Shown here one piece after another: positions 48,579-61,650 of a stretch of DNA of 64,000 nucleotides. A program made the translations under genes and the position numbers. Below the pieces are notes generated by a model that ran no database searches, was not told where the DNA came from, and saw nothing but the letters and a program-made list of their open reading frames with translations. Every line of letters starts with the position of its first letter. The stretch's first letter is position 1. Origin of the DNA: Henricia sp. BOLD:AAB3569. Its lineage: Eukaryota > Echinodermata > Asteroidea > Spinulosida > Echinasteridae. The stretch covers positions 186,001 through 250,000 of the forward strand of contig JBBELK010001198.1 in NCBI GenBank assembly GCA_037783545.1, in the 5' to 3' direction.

Positions 48579-50658
48579 TTGAGGCTTCCTGACTGCTCTC
48601 ACGCAAACCGTGGCTGTCTGTACACACCTCTTTGGGGTACTCCTGAGTTGTGCGCATTCTCAGTCATTCGGACTGTCGTTAACGCACCGCAGTTTGGCTC
48701 GGCAATTTGGTCAAAGTGTGGTCCAAACGTCGGCAAATTTGGAGGTCGAAAAATGTTCCGACGAACTTCAAATTTTGCATGCCCTAAACTCTCTATATTG
48801 CGCACTTGTCATACAAAATTGACAGACTTTCGTCGGGAAATGGCAGAGAAATTTCAAAGTTTAGAAAAAACTCGGTTGAGGCTTCCTGACTGCTCTCACG
48901 CAAACCGTGGCTGTCTGTACACACCTCTTTGGGGTACTCCTGAGTTGTGCGCATGCTCAGTCATTCGGACTGTCGTTAACGCACCGCAGTTTGGCTCGGC
49001 AATTTGGTCAAAGTGTGGTCCAAACGTCGGCAAATTTGGAGGTCGAAAAATGTTCCGACGAACTTCAAATTTTGCATGCCCTAAACTCTCTATATTGCGC
49101 ACTTGTCATAAAAAATTGACAGACTTTCGCCAGGAAATTACAGAGAAATTTCAAAGTTTTGAAAAAACTGGGTTGAGGCTTCCTGACTGCTCTCGCGCAA
49201 ACCGTGGCTGTCTGTACACACCTCTTTGGGGTACTCCTGAGTTGTGCACATGCTCAGTCATTCGGACTGTCGTTAACGCACCGCAGTTTGGCTCGGCAAT
49301 TTGGTCAAAGTGTGGTCCAAACGTCGGCAAATTTGGAGGTCGAAAAATGTTCCGACGAACTTCAAATTTTGCATGCCCTAAACTCTCTATATTGCGCACT
49401 TGTCATAAACAATTGACAGACTTTCGCCGGGAAATGGCAGAGAAATTTCAAAGTTTAGAAAAAACTCGGTTGAGGCTTCCTGACTGCTCTCACGCAAACC
49501 GTGGCTGTCTGTACACACCTCTTTGGGGTACTCCTGAGTTGTGCGCATGCTCAGTCATTCGGACTGTCGTTAACGCACCGCAGTTTGGCTCGGCAATTTG
49601 GTCAAAGTGTGGTCCAAACGTCGGCAAATTTGGAGGTCGAAAAATGTTCCGACGAACTTCAAATTTTGCATGCCCTAAACTCTCTATATTGCGCACTTGT
49701 CATAAAAAATTGACAGACTTTCGCCGGGAAATGGCAGAGAAATTTCAAAGTTTAGAAAAAAATGGGTTGAGGCTTCCTGACTGCTCTCGCGCAAACCGTG
49801 GCTGTCTGTACACACCTCTTTGGGGTACTCCTGAGTTGTGCACATGCTCAGTCATTCGGACTGTCGTTAACGCACCGCAGTTTGGCTCGGCAATTTGGTC
49901 AAAGTGTGGTCCAAACGTCGGCAAATTTGGAGGTCGAAAAATGTTCCGACGAACTTCAAATTTGGCATGCCCTAAACTCTCTATATTGCGCACTTGTCAT
50001 AAAAAATTGACAGACTTTCGCCGGGAAATGGCAGAGAAATTTCAAAGTTTAGAAAAAACTGGGTTGAGGCTTCCTGACTGCTCTCACGCAAACCGTGGCT
50101 GTCTGTACACACCTCTTTGGGGTACTCCTGAGTTGTGCGCATGCTCAGTCATTCGGACTGTCGTTAACGCACCGCAGTTTGGCTCGGCAATTTGGTCAAA
50201 GTGTGGTCCAAACGTCGGCAAATTTGGAGGTCGAAAAATGTTCCCACGAACTTCAAATTTTGCATGCCCTAAACTCTCTATATTGCGCACTTGTCATAAA
50301 AAATTGACAGACTTTTGCCGGGAAATGGCAGAGAAATTTCAAAGTTTAGAAAAAACTGGGTTGAGGCTTCCTGACTGCTCTCACGCAAACCGTGGCTGTC
50401 TGTACACACCTCTTTGGGGTACTCCTGAGTTGTGCGCATGCTCAGTCATTCGGACTGTCGTTAACGCACCGCAGTTTGGCTCGGCAATTTGGTCAAAGTG
50501 TGGTCCAAACGTCGGCAAATTTGGAGGTCGAAAAATGTTCCGACGAACTTCAAATTTTGCATGCCCTAAACTCTCTATATTGCGCACTTGTCATAAAAAA
50601 TTGACAGACTTTCGCCGGGAAATGGCAGAGAAATTTCAAAGTTTAGAAAAAAACTGGG
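48579..50658 (+). repeat. HOR-E copy 3: 7 units, 2,080 bp
   Basis: Order: gcgcattctc (48,652); catacaaaa + cgtcggg + ctcggttg; cgccagg + gaaattaca (49,134) + gttttgaa + cgcgc/gcacatg; ataaacaatt + ctcggttg; aaaaaatggg (49,755) + cgcgc/gcacatg + atttggca; ttcccacg; cttttgcc. It ends with one extra A. Confidence 0.88.
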
Positions 50659-53629
50659 TTGAGGCTTCCTGACTGCTCTCACGCAAACCGTGGCTGTCTG
50701 TACACACCTCTTTGGGGTACTCCTGAGTTGTGCGCATTCTCAGTCATTCGGACTGTCGTTAACGCACCGCAGTTTGGCTCGGCAATTTGGTCAAAGTGTG
50801 GTCCAAACGTCGGCAAATTTGGAGGTCGAAAAATGTTCCGACGAACTTCAAATTTTGCATGCCCTAAACTCTCTATATTGCGCACTTGTCATACAAAATT
50901 GACAGACTTTCGTCGGGAAATGGCAGAGAAATTTCAAAGTTTAGAAAAAACTGGGTTGAGGCTTCCTGACTGCTCTCACGCAAACCGTGGCTGTCTGTAC
51001 ACACCTCTTTGGGGTACTCCTGAGTTGTGCGCATGCTCAGTCATTCGGACTGTCGTTAACGCACCGCAGTTTGGCTCGGCAATTTGGTCAAAGTGTGGTC
51101 CAAACGTCGGCAAATTTGGAGGTCGAAAAATGTTCCGACGAACTTCAAATTTTGCATGCCCTAAACTCTCTATATTGCGCACTTGTCATAAAAAATTGAC
51201 AGACTTTCGCCGGGAAATGGCAGAGAAATTTCAAAGTTTAGAAAAAACTCGGTTGAGGCTTCCTGACTGCTCTCACGCAAACCGTGGCTGTCTGTACACA
51301 CCTCTTTGGGGTACTCCTGAGTTGTGCGCATGCTCAGTCATTCGGACTGTCGTTAACGCACCGCAGTTTGGCTCGGCAATTTGGTCAAAGTGTGGTCCAA
51401 ACGTCGGCAAATTTGGAGGTCGAAAAATGTTCCGACGAACTTCAAATTTGGCATGCCCTAAACTCTCTATATTGCGCACTTGTCATAAAAAATTGACAGA
51501 CTTTCGCCGGGAAATGGCAGAGAAATTTCAAAGTTTAGAAAAAACTCGGTTGAGGCTTACTGACTGCTCTCACGCAAACCGTGGCTGTCTGTACACACCT
51601 CTTTGGGGTACTCCTGAGTTGTGCGCATGCTCAGTCATTCGGACTGTCGTTAACGCACCGCAGTTTGGCTCGGCAATTTGGTCAAAGTGTGGTCCAAACG
51701 TCGGCAAATTTGGAGGTCGAAAAATGTTCCGACGAACTTCAAATTTTGCATGCCCTAAACTCTCTATATTGCGCACTTGTCATAAAAAATTGACAGACTT
51801 TCGCCAGGAAATGGCAGAGAAATTTCAAAGTTTTGAAAAAACTGGGTTGAGGTTTCCTGACTGCTCTCGCGCAAACCGTGGCTGTCTGTACACACCTCTT
51901 TGGGGTACTCCTGAGTTGTGCACATGCTCAGTCATTCGGACTGTCGTTAACGCACCGCAGTTTGGCTCGGCAATTTGGTCAAAGTGTGGTCCAAACGTCG
52001 GCAAATTTGGAGGTCGAAAAATGTTCCGACGAACTTCAAATTTTGCATGCCCTAAACTCTCTATATTGCGCACTTGTCATAAAAAATTGACAGACTTTCG
52101 CCAGGAAATTACAGAGAAATTTCAAAGTTTTGAAAAAACTGGGTTGAGGCTTCCTGACTGCTCTCGCGCAAACCGTGGCTGTCTGTACACACCTCTTTGG
52201 GGTACTCCTGAGTTGTGCACATGCTCAGTCATTCGGACTGTCGTTAACGCACCGCAGTTTGGCTCGGCAATTTGGTCAAAGTGTGGTCCAAACGTCGGCA
52301 AATTTGGAGGTCGAAAAATGTTCCGACGAACTTCAAATTTTGCATGCCCTAAACTCTCTATATTGCGCACTTGTCATAAACAATTGACAGACTTTCGCCG
52401 GGAAATGGCAGAGAAATTTCAAAGTTTAGAAAAAACTCGGTTGAGGCTTCCTGACTGCTCTCACGCAAACCGTGGCTGTCTGTACACACCTCTTTGGGGT
52501 ACTCCTGAGTTGTGCGCATGCTCAGTCATTCGGACTGTCGTTAACGCACCGCAGTTTGGCTCGGCAATTTGGTCAAAGTGTGGTCCAAACGTCGGCAAAT
52601 TTGGAGGTCGAAAAATGTTCCGACGAACTTCAAATTTTGCATGCCCTAAACTCTCTATATTGCGCACTTGTCATAAAAAATTGACAGACTTTCGCCGGGA
52701 AATGGCAGAGAAATTTCAAAGTTTAGAAAAAAATGGGTTGAGGCTTCCTGACTGCTCTCGCGCAAACCGTGGCTGTCTGTACACACCTCTTTGGGGTACT
52801 CCTGAGTTGTGCACATGCTCAGTCATTCGGACTGTCGTTAACGCACCGCAGTTTGGCTCGGCAATTTGGTCAAAGTGTGGTCCAAACGTCGGCAAATTTG
52901 GAGGTCGAAAAATGTTCCGACGAACTTCAAATTTGGCATGCCCTAAACTCTCTATATTGCGCACTTGTCATAAAAAATTGACAGACTTTCGCCGGGAAAT
53001 GGCAGAGAAATTTCAAAGTTTAGAAAAAACTGGGTTGAGGCTTCCTGACTGCTCTCACGCAAACCGTGGCTGTCTGTACACACCTCTTTGGGGTACTCCT
53101 GAGTTGTGCGCATGCTCAGTCATTCGGACTGTCGTTAACGCACCGCAGTTTGGCTCGGCAATTTGGTCAAAGTGTGGTCCAAACGTCGGCAAATTTGGAG
53201 GTCGAAAAATGTTCCCACGAACTTCAAATTTTGCATGCCCTAAACTCTCTATATTGCGCACTTGTCATAAAAAATTGACAGACTTTTGCCGGGAAATGGC
53301 AGAGAAATTTCAAAGTTTAGAAAAAACTGGGTTGAGGCTTCCTGACTGCTCTCACGCAAACCGTGGCTGTCTGTACACACCTCTTTGGGGTACTCCTGAG
53401 TTGTGCGCATGCTCAGTCATTCGGACTGTCGTTAACGCACCGCAGTTTGGCTCGGCAATTTGGTCAAAGTGTGGTCCAAACGTCGGCAAATTTGGAGGTC
53501 GAAAAATGTTCCGACGAACTTCAAATTTTGCATGCCCTAAACTCTCTATATTGCGCACTTGTCATAAAAAATTGACAGACTTTCGCCGGGAAATGGCAGA
53601 GAAATTTCAAAGTTTAGAAAAAAACTGGG
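50659..53629 (+). repeat. HOR-E copy 4: 10 units, 2,971 bp
   Basis: As copy 3, but with three units inserted after the catacaaaa unit: ctcggttg + atttggca (51,446); ctcggttg with gcttactg (51,557); and cgccagg + gttttgaa + ggtttcc (51,851). The distinctive gaaattaca (52,105) and aaaaaatggg (52,728) units of copy 3 are kept, so these two copies are closest relatives. Confidence 0.88.
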
Positions 53630-56600
53630 TTGAGGCTTCCTGACTGCTCTCACGCAAACCGTGGCTGTCTGTACACACCTCTTTGGGGTACTCCTGAGTT
53701 GTGCGCATTCTCAGTCATTCGGACTGTCGTTAACGCACCGCAGTTTGGCTCGGCAATTTGGTCAAAGTGTGGTCCAAACGTCGGCAAATTTGGAGGTCGA
53801 AAAATGTTCCGACGAACTTCAAATTTTGCATGCCCTAAACTCTCTATATTGCGCACTTGTCATACAAAATTGACAGACTTTCGTCGGGAAATGGCAGAGA
53901 AATTTCAAAGTTTAGAAAAAACTGGGTTGAGGCTTCCTGACTGCTCTCACGCAAACCGTGGCTGTCTGTACACACCTCTTTGGGGTACTCCTGAGTTGTG
54001 CGCATGCTCAGTCATTCGGACTGTCGTTAACGCACCGCAGTTTGGCTCGGCAATTTGGTCAAAGTGTGGTCCAAACGTCGGCAAATTTGGAGGTCGAAAA
54101 ATGTTCCGACGAACTTCAAATTTTGCATGCCCTAAACTCTCTATATTGCGCACTTGTCATAAAAAATTGACAGACTTTCGCCGGGAAATGGCAGAGAAAT
54201 TTCAAAGTTTAGAAAAAACTCGGTTGAGGCTTCCTGACTGCTCTCACGCAAACCGTGGCTGTCTGTACACACCTCTTTGGGGTACTCCTGAGTTGTGCGC
54301 ATGCTCAGTCATTCGGACTGTCGTTAACGCACCGCAGTTTGGCTCGGCAATTTGGTCAAAGTGTGGTCCAAACGTCGGCAAATTTGGAGGTCGAAAAATG
54401 TTCCGACGAACTTCAAATTTGGCATGCCCTAAACTCTCTATATTGCGCACTTGTCATAAAAAATTGACAGACTTTCGCCGGGAAATGGCAGAGAAATTTC
54501 AAAGTTTAGAAAAAACTCGGTTGAGGCTTCCTGACTGCTCTCACGCAAACCGTGGCTGTCTGTACACACCTCTTTGGGGTACTCCTGAGTTGTGCGCATG
54601 CTCAGTCATTCGGACTGTCGTTAACGCACCGCAGTTTGGCTCGGCAATTTGGTCAAAGTGTGGTCCAAACGTCGGCAAATTTGGAGGTCGAAAAATGTTC
54701 CGACGAACTTCAAATTTTGCATGCCCTAAACTCTCTATATTGCGCACTTGTCATAAAAAATTGACAGACTTTCGCCAGGAAATGGCAGAGAAATTTCAAA
54801 GTTTTGAAAAAACTGGGTTGAGGTTTCCTGACTGCTCTCGCGCAAACCGTGGCTGTCTGTACACACCTCTTTGGGGTACTCCTGAGTTGTGCACATGCTC
54901 AGTCATTCGGACTGTCGTTAACGCACCGCAGTTTGGCTCGGCAATTTGGTCAAAGTGTGGTCTAAACGTCGGCAAATTTGGAGGTCGAAAAATGTTCCGA
55001 CGAACTTCAAATTTTGCATGCCCTAAACTCTCTATATTGCGCACTTGTCATAAACAATTGACAGACTTTCGCCGGGAAATGGCAGAGAAATTTCAAAGTT
55101 TAGAAAAAACTCGGTTGAGGCTTCCTGACTGCTCTCACGCAAACCGTGGCTGTCTGTACACACCTCTTTGGGGTACTCCTGAGTTGTGCGCATGCTCAGT
55201 CATTCGGACTGTCGTTAACGCACCGCAGTTTGGCTCGGCAATTTGGTCAAAGTGTGGTCCAAACGTCGGCAAATTTGGAGGTCGAAAAATGTTCCGACGA
55301 ACTTCAAATTTTGCATGCCCTAAACTCTCTATATTGCGCACTTGTCATAAAAAATTGACAGACTTTCGCCGGGAAATGGCAGAGAAATTTCAAAGTTTAG
55401 AAAAAACTGGGTTGAGGCTTCCTGACTGCTCTCACGCAAACCGTGGCTGTCTGTACACACCTCTTTGGGGTACTCCTGAGTTGTGCGCATGCTCAGTCAT
55501 TCGGACTGTCGTTAACGCACCGCAGTTTGGCTCGGCAATTTGGTCAAAGTGTGGTCCAAACGTCGGCAAATTTGGAGGTCGAAAAATGTTCCGACGAACT
55601 TCAAATTTTGCATGCCCTAAACTCTCTATATTGCGCACTTGTCATAAAAAATTGACAGACTTTCGCCAGGAAATGGCAGAGAAATTTCAAAGTTTTGAAA
55701 AAACTGGGTTGAGGCTTCCTGACTGCTCTCGCGCAAACCGTGGCTGTCTGTACACACCTCTTTGGGGTACTCCTGAGTTGTGCACATGCTCAGTCATTCG
55801 GACTGTCGTTAACGCACCGCAGTTTGGCTCGGCAATTTGGTCAAAGTGTGGTCCAAACGTCGGCAAATTTGGAGGTCGAAAAATGTTCCGACGAACTTCA
55901 AATTTTGCATGCCCTAAACTCTCTATATTGCGCACTTGTCATAAACAATTGACAGACTTTCGCCGGGAAATGGCAGAGAAATTTCAAAGTTTAGAAAAAA
56001 CTCGGTTGAGGCTTCCTGACTGCTCTCACGCAAACCGTGGCTGTCTGTACACACCTCTTTGGGGTACTCCTGAGTTGTGCGCATGCTCAGTCATTCGGAC
56101 TGTCATTAACGCACCGCAGTTTGGCTCGGCAATTTGGTCAAAGTGTGGTCCAAACGTCGGCAAATTTGGAGGTCGAAAAATGTTCCGACGAACTTCAAAT
56201 TTGGCATGCCCTAAACTCTCTATATTGCGCACTTGTCATAAAAAATTGACAGACTTTCGCCGGGAAATGGCAGAGAAATTTCAAAGTTTAGAAAAAACTC
56301 GGTTGAGGCTTCCTGACTGCTCTCACGCAAACCGTGGCTGTCTGTACACACCTCTTTGGGGTACTCCTGAGTTGTGCGCATGCTCAGTCATTCGGACTGT
56401 CGTTAACGCACCGCAGTTTGGCTCGGCAATTTGGTCAAAGTGTGGTCCAAACGTCGGCAAATTTGGAGGTCGAAAAATGTTCCGACGAACTTCAAATTTT
56501 GCATGCCCTAAACTCTCTATATTGCGCACTTGTCATAAAAAAATGACAGACTTTCGCCGGGAAATGGCAGAGAAATTTCAAAGTTTAGAAAAAACTCGGT

Positions 56601-57492
56601 TGAGGCTACCTGACTGCTCTCACGCAAACCGTGGCTGTCTGTACACACCTCTTTGGGGTACTCCTGAGTTGTGCGCATGCTCAGTCATTCGGACTGTCGT
56701 TAACGCACCGCAGTTTGGCTCGGCAATTTGGTCAAAGTGTGGTCCAAACGTCGGCAAATTTGGAGGTCGAAAAATGTTCCGACGAACTTCAAATTTTGCA
56801 TGCCCTAAACTCTCTATATTGCGCACTTGTCATAAAAAATTGACAGACTTTTTCCGGGAAATGGCAGAGAAATTTCAAAGTTTAGAAAAAACTGGGTTGA
56901 GGCTTCCTGACTGCTCTCACGCAAACCGTGGCTGTCTGTACACACCTCTTTGGGGTACTCCTGAGTTGTGCGCATGCTCAGTCATTCGGACTGTCGTTAA
57001 CGCACCGCAGTTTGGCTCGGCAATTTGGTCAAAGTGTGGTCCAAACGTCGGCAAATTTGGAGGTCGAAAAATGTTCCCACGAACTTCAAATTTTGCATGC
57101 CCTAAACTCTCTATATTGCGCACTTGTCATAAAAAATTGACAGACTTTTGCCGGGAAATGGCAGAGAAATTTCAAAGTTTAGAAAAAACTGGGTTGAGGC
57201 TTCCTGACTGCTCTCACGCAAACCGTGGCTGTCTGTACACACCTCTTTGGGGTACTCCTGAGTTGTGCGCATGCTCAGTCATTCGGACTGTCGTTAACGC
57301 ACCGCAGTTTGGCTCGGCAATTTGGTCAAAGTGTGGTCCAAACGTCGGCAAATTTGGAGGTCGAAAAATGTTCCGACGAACTTCAAATTTTGCATGCCCT
57401 AAACTCTCTATATTGCGCACTTGTCATAAAAAATTGACAGACTTTCGCCGGGAAATGGCAGAGAAATTTCAAAGTTTAGAAAAAAACTGGGT
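53630..57492 (+). repeat. HOR-E copy 5: 13 units, 3,863 bp
   Basis: Shares its first five units with copy 4, including ggtttcc (54,822). It lacks the gaaattaca and aaaaaatggg units and instead has a further gttttgaa / ataaacaatt series, a ctcggttg unit, aaaaaaatgac with ggctacc (about 56,606), and tttttccgg (56,849). Private changes include gtctaaac (54,960) and gtcattaac (56,102). It ends with an added A and an added T (gggtttgagg). Confidence 0.86.
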
Positions 57493-57496
57493 TTGA
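53630..57496 (+). other. Longest read-through open frame (1,288 codons), judged non-coding
   Basis: This frame is open only because the monomer is 99 codons long and one forward frame of the consensus has no stop. A random 99-codon frame is stop-free about 1% of the time, so one such frame among six is not surprising. The predicted product would be 13 near-identical 99-residue repeats with about seven cysteines each. I see no signal peptide, membrane segment or known domain. The start is a TTG inside a unit and the end is a length change in an A-run, neither of which is a plausible gene boundary. Similar frames occur at 10-3,414 (1,134 codons), 45,311-48,592 (1,093), 35,083-38,082 (999), 50,659-53,643 (994) and 29,562-32,405 (947), with identical arguments. 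Confidence 0.85.
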
Positions 57497-58680
57497 GGCT
57501 TCCTGACTGCTCTCACGCAAACCGTGGCTGTCTGTACACACCTCTTTGGGGTACTCCTGAGTTGTGCGCATTCTCAGTCATTCGGACTGTCGTTAACGCA
57601 CCGCAGTTTGGCTCGGCAATTTGGTCAAAGTGTGGTCCAAACGTCGGCAAATTTGGAGGTCGAAAAATGTTCCGACGAACTTCAAATTTTGCATGCCCTA
57701 AACTCTCTATATTGCGCACTTGTCATACAAAATTGACAGACTTTCGTCGGGAAATGGCAGAGAAATTTCAAAGTTTAGAAAAAACTGGGTTGAGGCTTCC
57801 TGACTGCTCTCACGCAAACCGTGGCTGTCTGTACACACCTCTTTGGGGTACTCCTGAGTTGTGCGCATGCTCAGTCATTCGGACTGTCGTTAACGCACCG
57901 CAGTTTGGCTCGGCAATTTGGTCAAAGTGTGGTCCAAACGTCGGCAAATTTGGAGGTCGAAAAATGTTCCCACGAACTTCAAATTTTGCATGCCCTAAAC
58001 TCTCTATATTGCGCACTTGTCATAAAAAATTGACAGACTTTTGCCTGGAAATGGCAGAGAAATTTCAAAGTTTAGAAAAAACTGGGTTGAGGCTTCCTGA
58101 CTGCTCTCACGCAAACCGTGGCTGTCTGTACATACCTCTTTGGGGTACTCCTGAGTTGTGCGCATTCTCAGTCATTCGGACTGTCGTTAACGCACCGCAG
58201 TTTGGCTCGGCAATTTGGTCAAAGTGTGGTCCAAACGTCGGCAAATTTGGAGGTCGAAAAATGTTCCGACGAACTTCAAATTTTGCATGCCCTAAACTCT
58301 CTATATTGCGCACTTGTCATACAAAATTGACAGACTTTCGTCGGGAAATGGCAGAGAAATTTCAAAGTTTAGAAAAAACTGGGTTGAGGCTTCCTGACTG
58401 CTCTCACGCAAACCGTGGCTGTCTGTACACACCTCTTTGGGGTACTCCTGAGTTGTGCGCATGCTCAGTCATTCGGACTGTCGTTAACGCACCGCAGTTT
58501 GGCTCGGCAATTTGGTCAAAGTGTGGTCCAAACGTCGGCAAATTTGGAGGTCGAAAAATGTTCCGACGAACTTCAAATTTTGCATGCCCTAAACTCTCTA
58601 TATTGCGCACTTGTCATAAAAAATTGACAGACTTTCGCCGGGAAATGGCAGAGAAATTTCAAAGTTTAGAAAAAACTCGG
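57493..58680 (+). repeat. HOR-E copy 6: truncated, with a 2-unit duplication
   Basis: gcgcattctc occurs at 57,566 and again at 58,160, 594 bp (two units) apart. The unit between them combines catacaaaa + cgtcggg with ttcccacg and cttttgcctgg, markers normally in different units. The second gcgcattctc unit has the private change catacctc (58,131). Confidence 0.82.
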
Positions 58681-60165
58681 TTGAGGCTTCCTGACTGCTC
58701 TCACGCAAACCGTGGCTGTCTGTACACACCTCTTTGGGGTACTCCTGAGTTGTGCGCATGCTCAGTCATTCGGACTGTCGTTAACGCACCGCAGTTTGGC
58801 TCGGCAATTTGGTCAAAGTGTGGTCCAAACGTCGGCAAATTTGGAGGTCGAAAAATGTTCCGACGAACTTCAAATTTGGCATGCCCTAAACTCTCTATAT
58901 TGCGCACTTGTCATAAAAAATTGACAGACTTTCGCCGGGAAATGGCAGAGAAATTTCAAAGTTTAGAAAAAACTCGGTTGAGGCTTCCTGACTGCTCTCA
59001 CGCAAACCGTGGCTGTCTGTACACACCTCTTTGGGGTACTCCTGAGTTGTGCGCATGCTCAGTCATTCGGACTGTCGTTAACGCACCGCAGTTTGGCTCG
59101 GCAATTTGGTCAAAGTGTGGTCCAAACGTCGGCAAATTTGGAGGTCGAAAAATGTTCCGACGAACTTCAAATTTTGCATGCCCTAAACTCTCTATATTGC
59201 GCACTTGTCATAAAAAAATGACAGACTTTCGCCGGGAAATGGCAGAGAAATTTCAAAGTTTAGAAAAAACTCGGTTGAGGCTTCCTGACTGCTCTCACGC
59301 AAACCGTGGCTGTCTGTACACACCTCTTTGGGGTACTCCTGAGTTGTGCGCATGCTCAGTCATTCGGACTGTCGTTAACGCACCGCAGTTTGGCTCGGCA
59401 ATTTGGTCAAAGTGTGGTCCAAACGTCGGCAAATTTGGAGGTCGAAAAATGTTCCGACGAACTTCAAATTTTGCATGCCCTAAACTCTCTAAATTGCGCA
59501 CTTGTCATAAAAAATTGACAGACTTTTGCCGGGAAATGGCAGAGAAATTTCAAAGTTTAGAAAAAACTGGGTTGAGGCTTCCTGACTGCTCTCACGCAAA
59601 CCGTGGCTGTCTGTACACACCTCTTTGGGGTACTCCTGAGTTGTGCGCATGCTCAGTCATTCGGACTGTCGTTAACGCACCGCAGTTTGGCTCGGCAATT
59701 TGGTCAAAGTGTGGTCCAAACGTCGGCAAATTTGGAGGTCGAAAAATGTTCCGACGAACTTCAAATTTTGCATGCCCTAAACTCTCTATATTGCGCACTT
59801 GTCATACAAAATTGACAGACTTTCGCAGGGAATTGGCAGAGAAATTTCAAAGTTTAGAAAAAACTGGGTTGAGGCTTCCTGACTGCTCTCACGCAAACCG
59901 TGGCAGTCTGTACACACCTCTTTGGGGTACTCCTGAGTTGTGCGCATGCTCAGTCATTCGGACTGTCGTTAACGCACCGCAGTTTGGCTCGGCAATTTGG
60001 TCAAAGTGTGGTCCAAACGTCGGCAAATTTGGAGGTCGAAAAATGTTCCGACGAACTTCAAATTGTGCATACCCTAAACTCTCTATATTGCGCACTTGTC
60101 ATAAAAAATTGACAGACTTTCGCCGGGAAATGGCAGAGAAATTTCAAAGTTTAGAATAAACTGGG
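58681..60165 (+). repeat. Tail HOR-F copy 1: 5 units, 1,485 bp
   Basis: Order: ctcggttg with atttggca (58,874); ctcggttg; aaaaaaatgac + ctcggttg; cttttgcc; catacaaaa. The last unit has many private changes, including cgcaggg, gaattggc (59,832), ggcagtc (59,903), attgtgc and catacccta, and ends in a gaataa stop near 60,155. Confidence 0.83.
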
Positions 60166-61650
60166 TTGAGGCTTTCTGACTGCTCTCACGCAAACCGTGG
60201 CTGTCTGTACACACCTCTTTGGGGTACTCCTGAGTTGTGCGCATGCTCAGTCATTCGGACTGTCGTTAACGCACCGCAGTTTGGCTCGGCAATTTGGTCA
60301 AAGTGTGGTCCAAACGTCGGCAAATTTGGAGGTCGAAAAATGTTCCGACGAACTTCAAATTTGGCATGCCCTAAACTCTCTATATTGCGCACTTGTCATA
60401 AAAAATTGACAGACTTTCGCCGGGAAATGGCAGAGAAATTTCAAAGTTTAGAAAAAACTCGGTTGAGGCTTCCTGACTGCTCTCACGCAAACCGTGGCTG
60501 TCTGTACACACCTCTTTGGGGTACTCCTGAGTTGTGCGCATGCTCAGTCATTCGGACTGTCGTTAACGCACCGCAGTTTGGCTCGGCAATTTGGTCAAAG
60601 TGTGGTCCAAACGTCGGCAAATTTGGAGGTCGAAAAATGTTCCGACGAACTTCAAATTTTGCATGCCCTAAACTCTCTATATTGCGCACTTGTCATAAAA
60701 AAATGACAGACTTTCGCCGGGAAATGGCAGAGAAATTTCAAAGTTTAGAAAAAACTCGGTTGAGGCTTCCTGACTGCTCTCACGCAAACCGTGGCTGTCT
60801 GTACACACCTCTTTGGGGTACTCCTGAGTTGTGCGCATGCTCAGTCATTCGGACTGTCGTTAACGCACCGCAGTTTGGCTCGGCAATTTGGTCAAAGTGT
60901 GGTCCAAACGTCGGCAAATTTGGAGGTCGAAAAATGTTCCGACGAACTTCAAATTTTGCATGCCCTAAACTCTCTATATTGCGCACTTGTCATAAAAAAT
61001 TGACAGACTTTTGCCGGGAAATGGCAGAGAAATTTCAAAGTTTAGAAAAAACTGGGTTGAGGCTTCCTGACTGCTCTCACGCAAACCGTGGCTGTCTGTA
61101 CACACCTCTTTGGGGTACTCCTGAGTTGTGCGCATGCTCAGTCATTCGGACTGTCGTTAACGCACCGCAGTTTGGCTCGGCAATTTGGTCAAAGTGTGGT
61201 CCAAACGTCGGCAAATTTGGAGGTCGAAAAATGTTCCGACGAACTTCAAATTTTGCATGCCCTAAACTCTCTATATTGCGCACTTGTCATACAAAATTGA
61301 CAGACTTTCGTCGGGAAATGGCAGAGAAATTTCAAAGTTTAGAAAAAACTGGGTTGAGGCTTCCTGACTGCTCTCACGCAAACCGTGGCTGTCTGTACAC
61401 ACCTCTTTGGGGTACTCCTGAGTTGTGCGCATGCTCAGTCATTCGGACTGTCGTTAACGCACCGCAGTTTGGCTCTGCAATTTGGTCAAAGTGTGGTCCA
61501 AACGTCGGCAAATTTGGAGGTCGAAAAATGTTCCGACGAACTTCAAATTTTGCATGCCCTAAACTCTCTATATTGCGCACTTGTCATAAAAAATTGACAG
61601 ACTTTCGCCAGGAAATGGCAGAGAAATTTCAAAGTTTTGAAAAAACTGGG
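60166..61650 (+). repeat. Tail HOR-F copy 2: 5 units, 1,485 bp
   Basis: The same five-unit order as the previous copy at exactly 1,485 bp: atttggca (60,359), ctcggttg, aaaaaaatgac, cttttgcc, catacaaaa + cgtcggg. The last unit has ggctctgc (61,472) as a private change. Confidence 0.83.
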
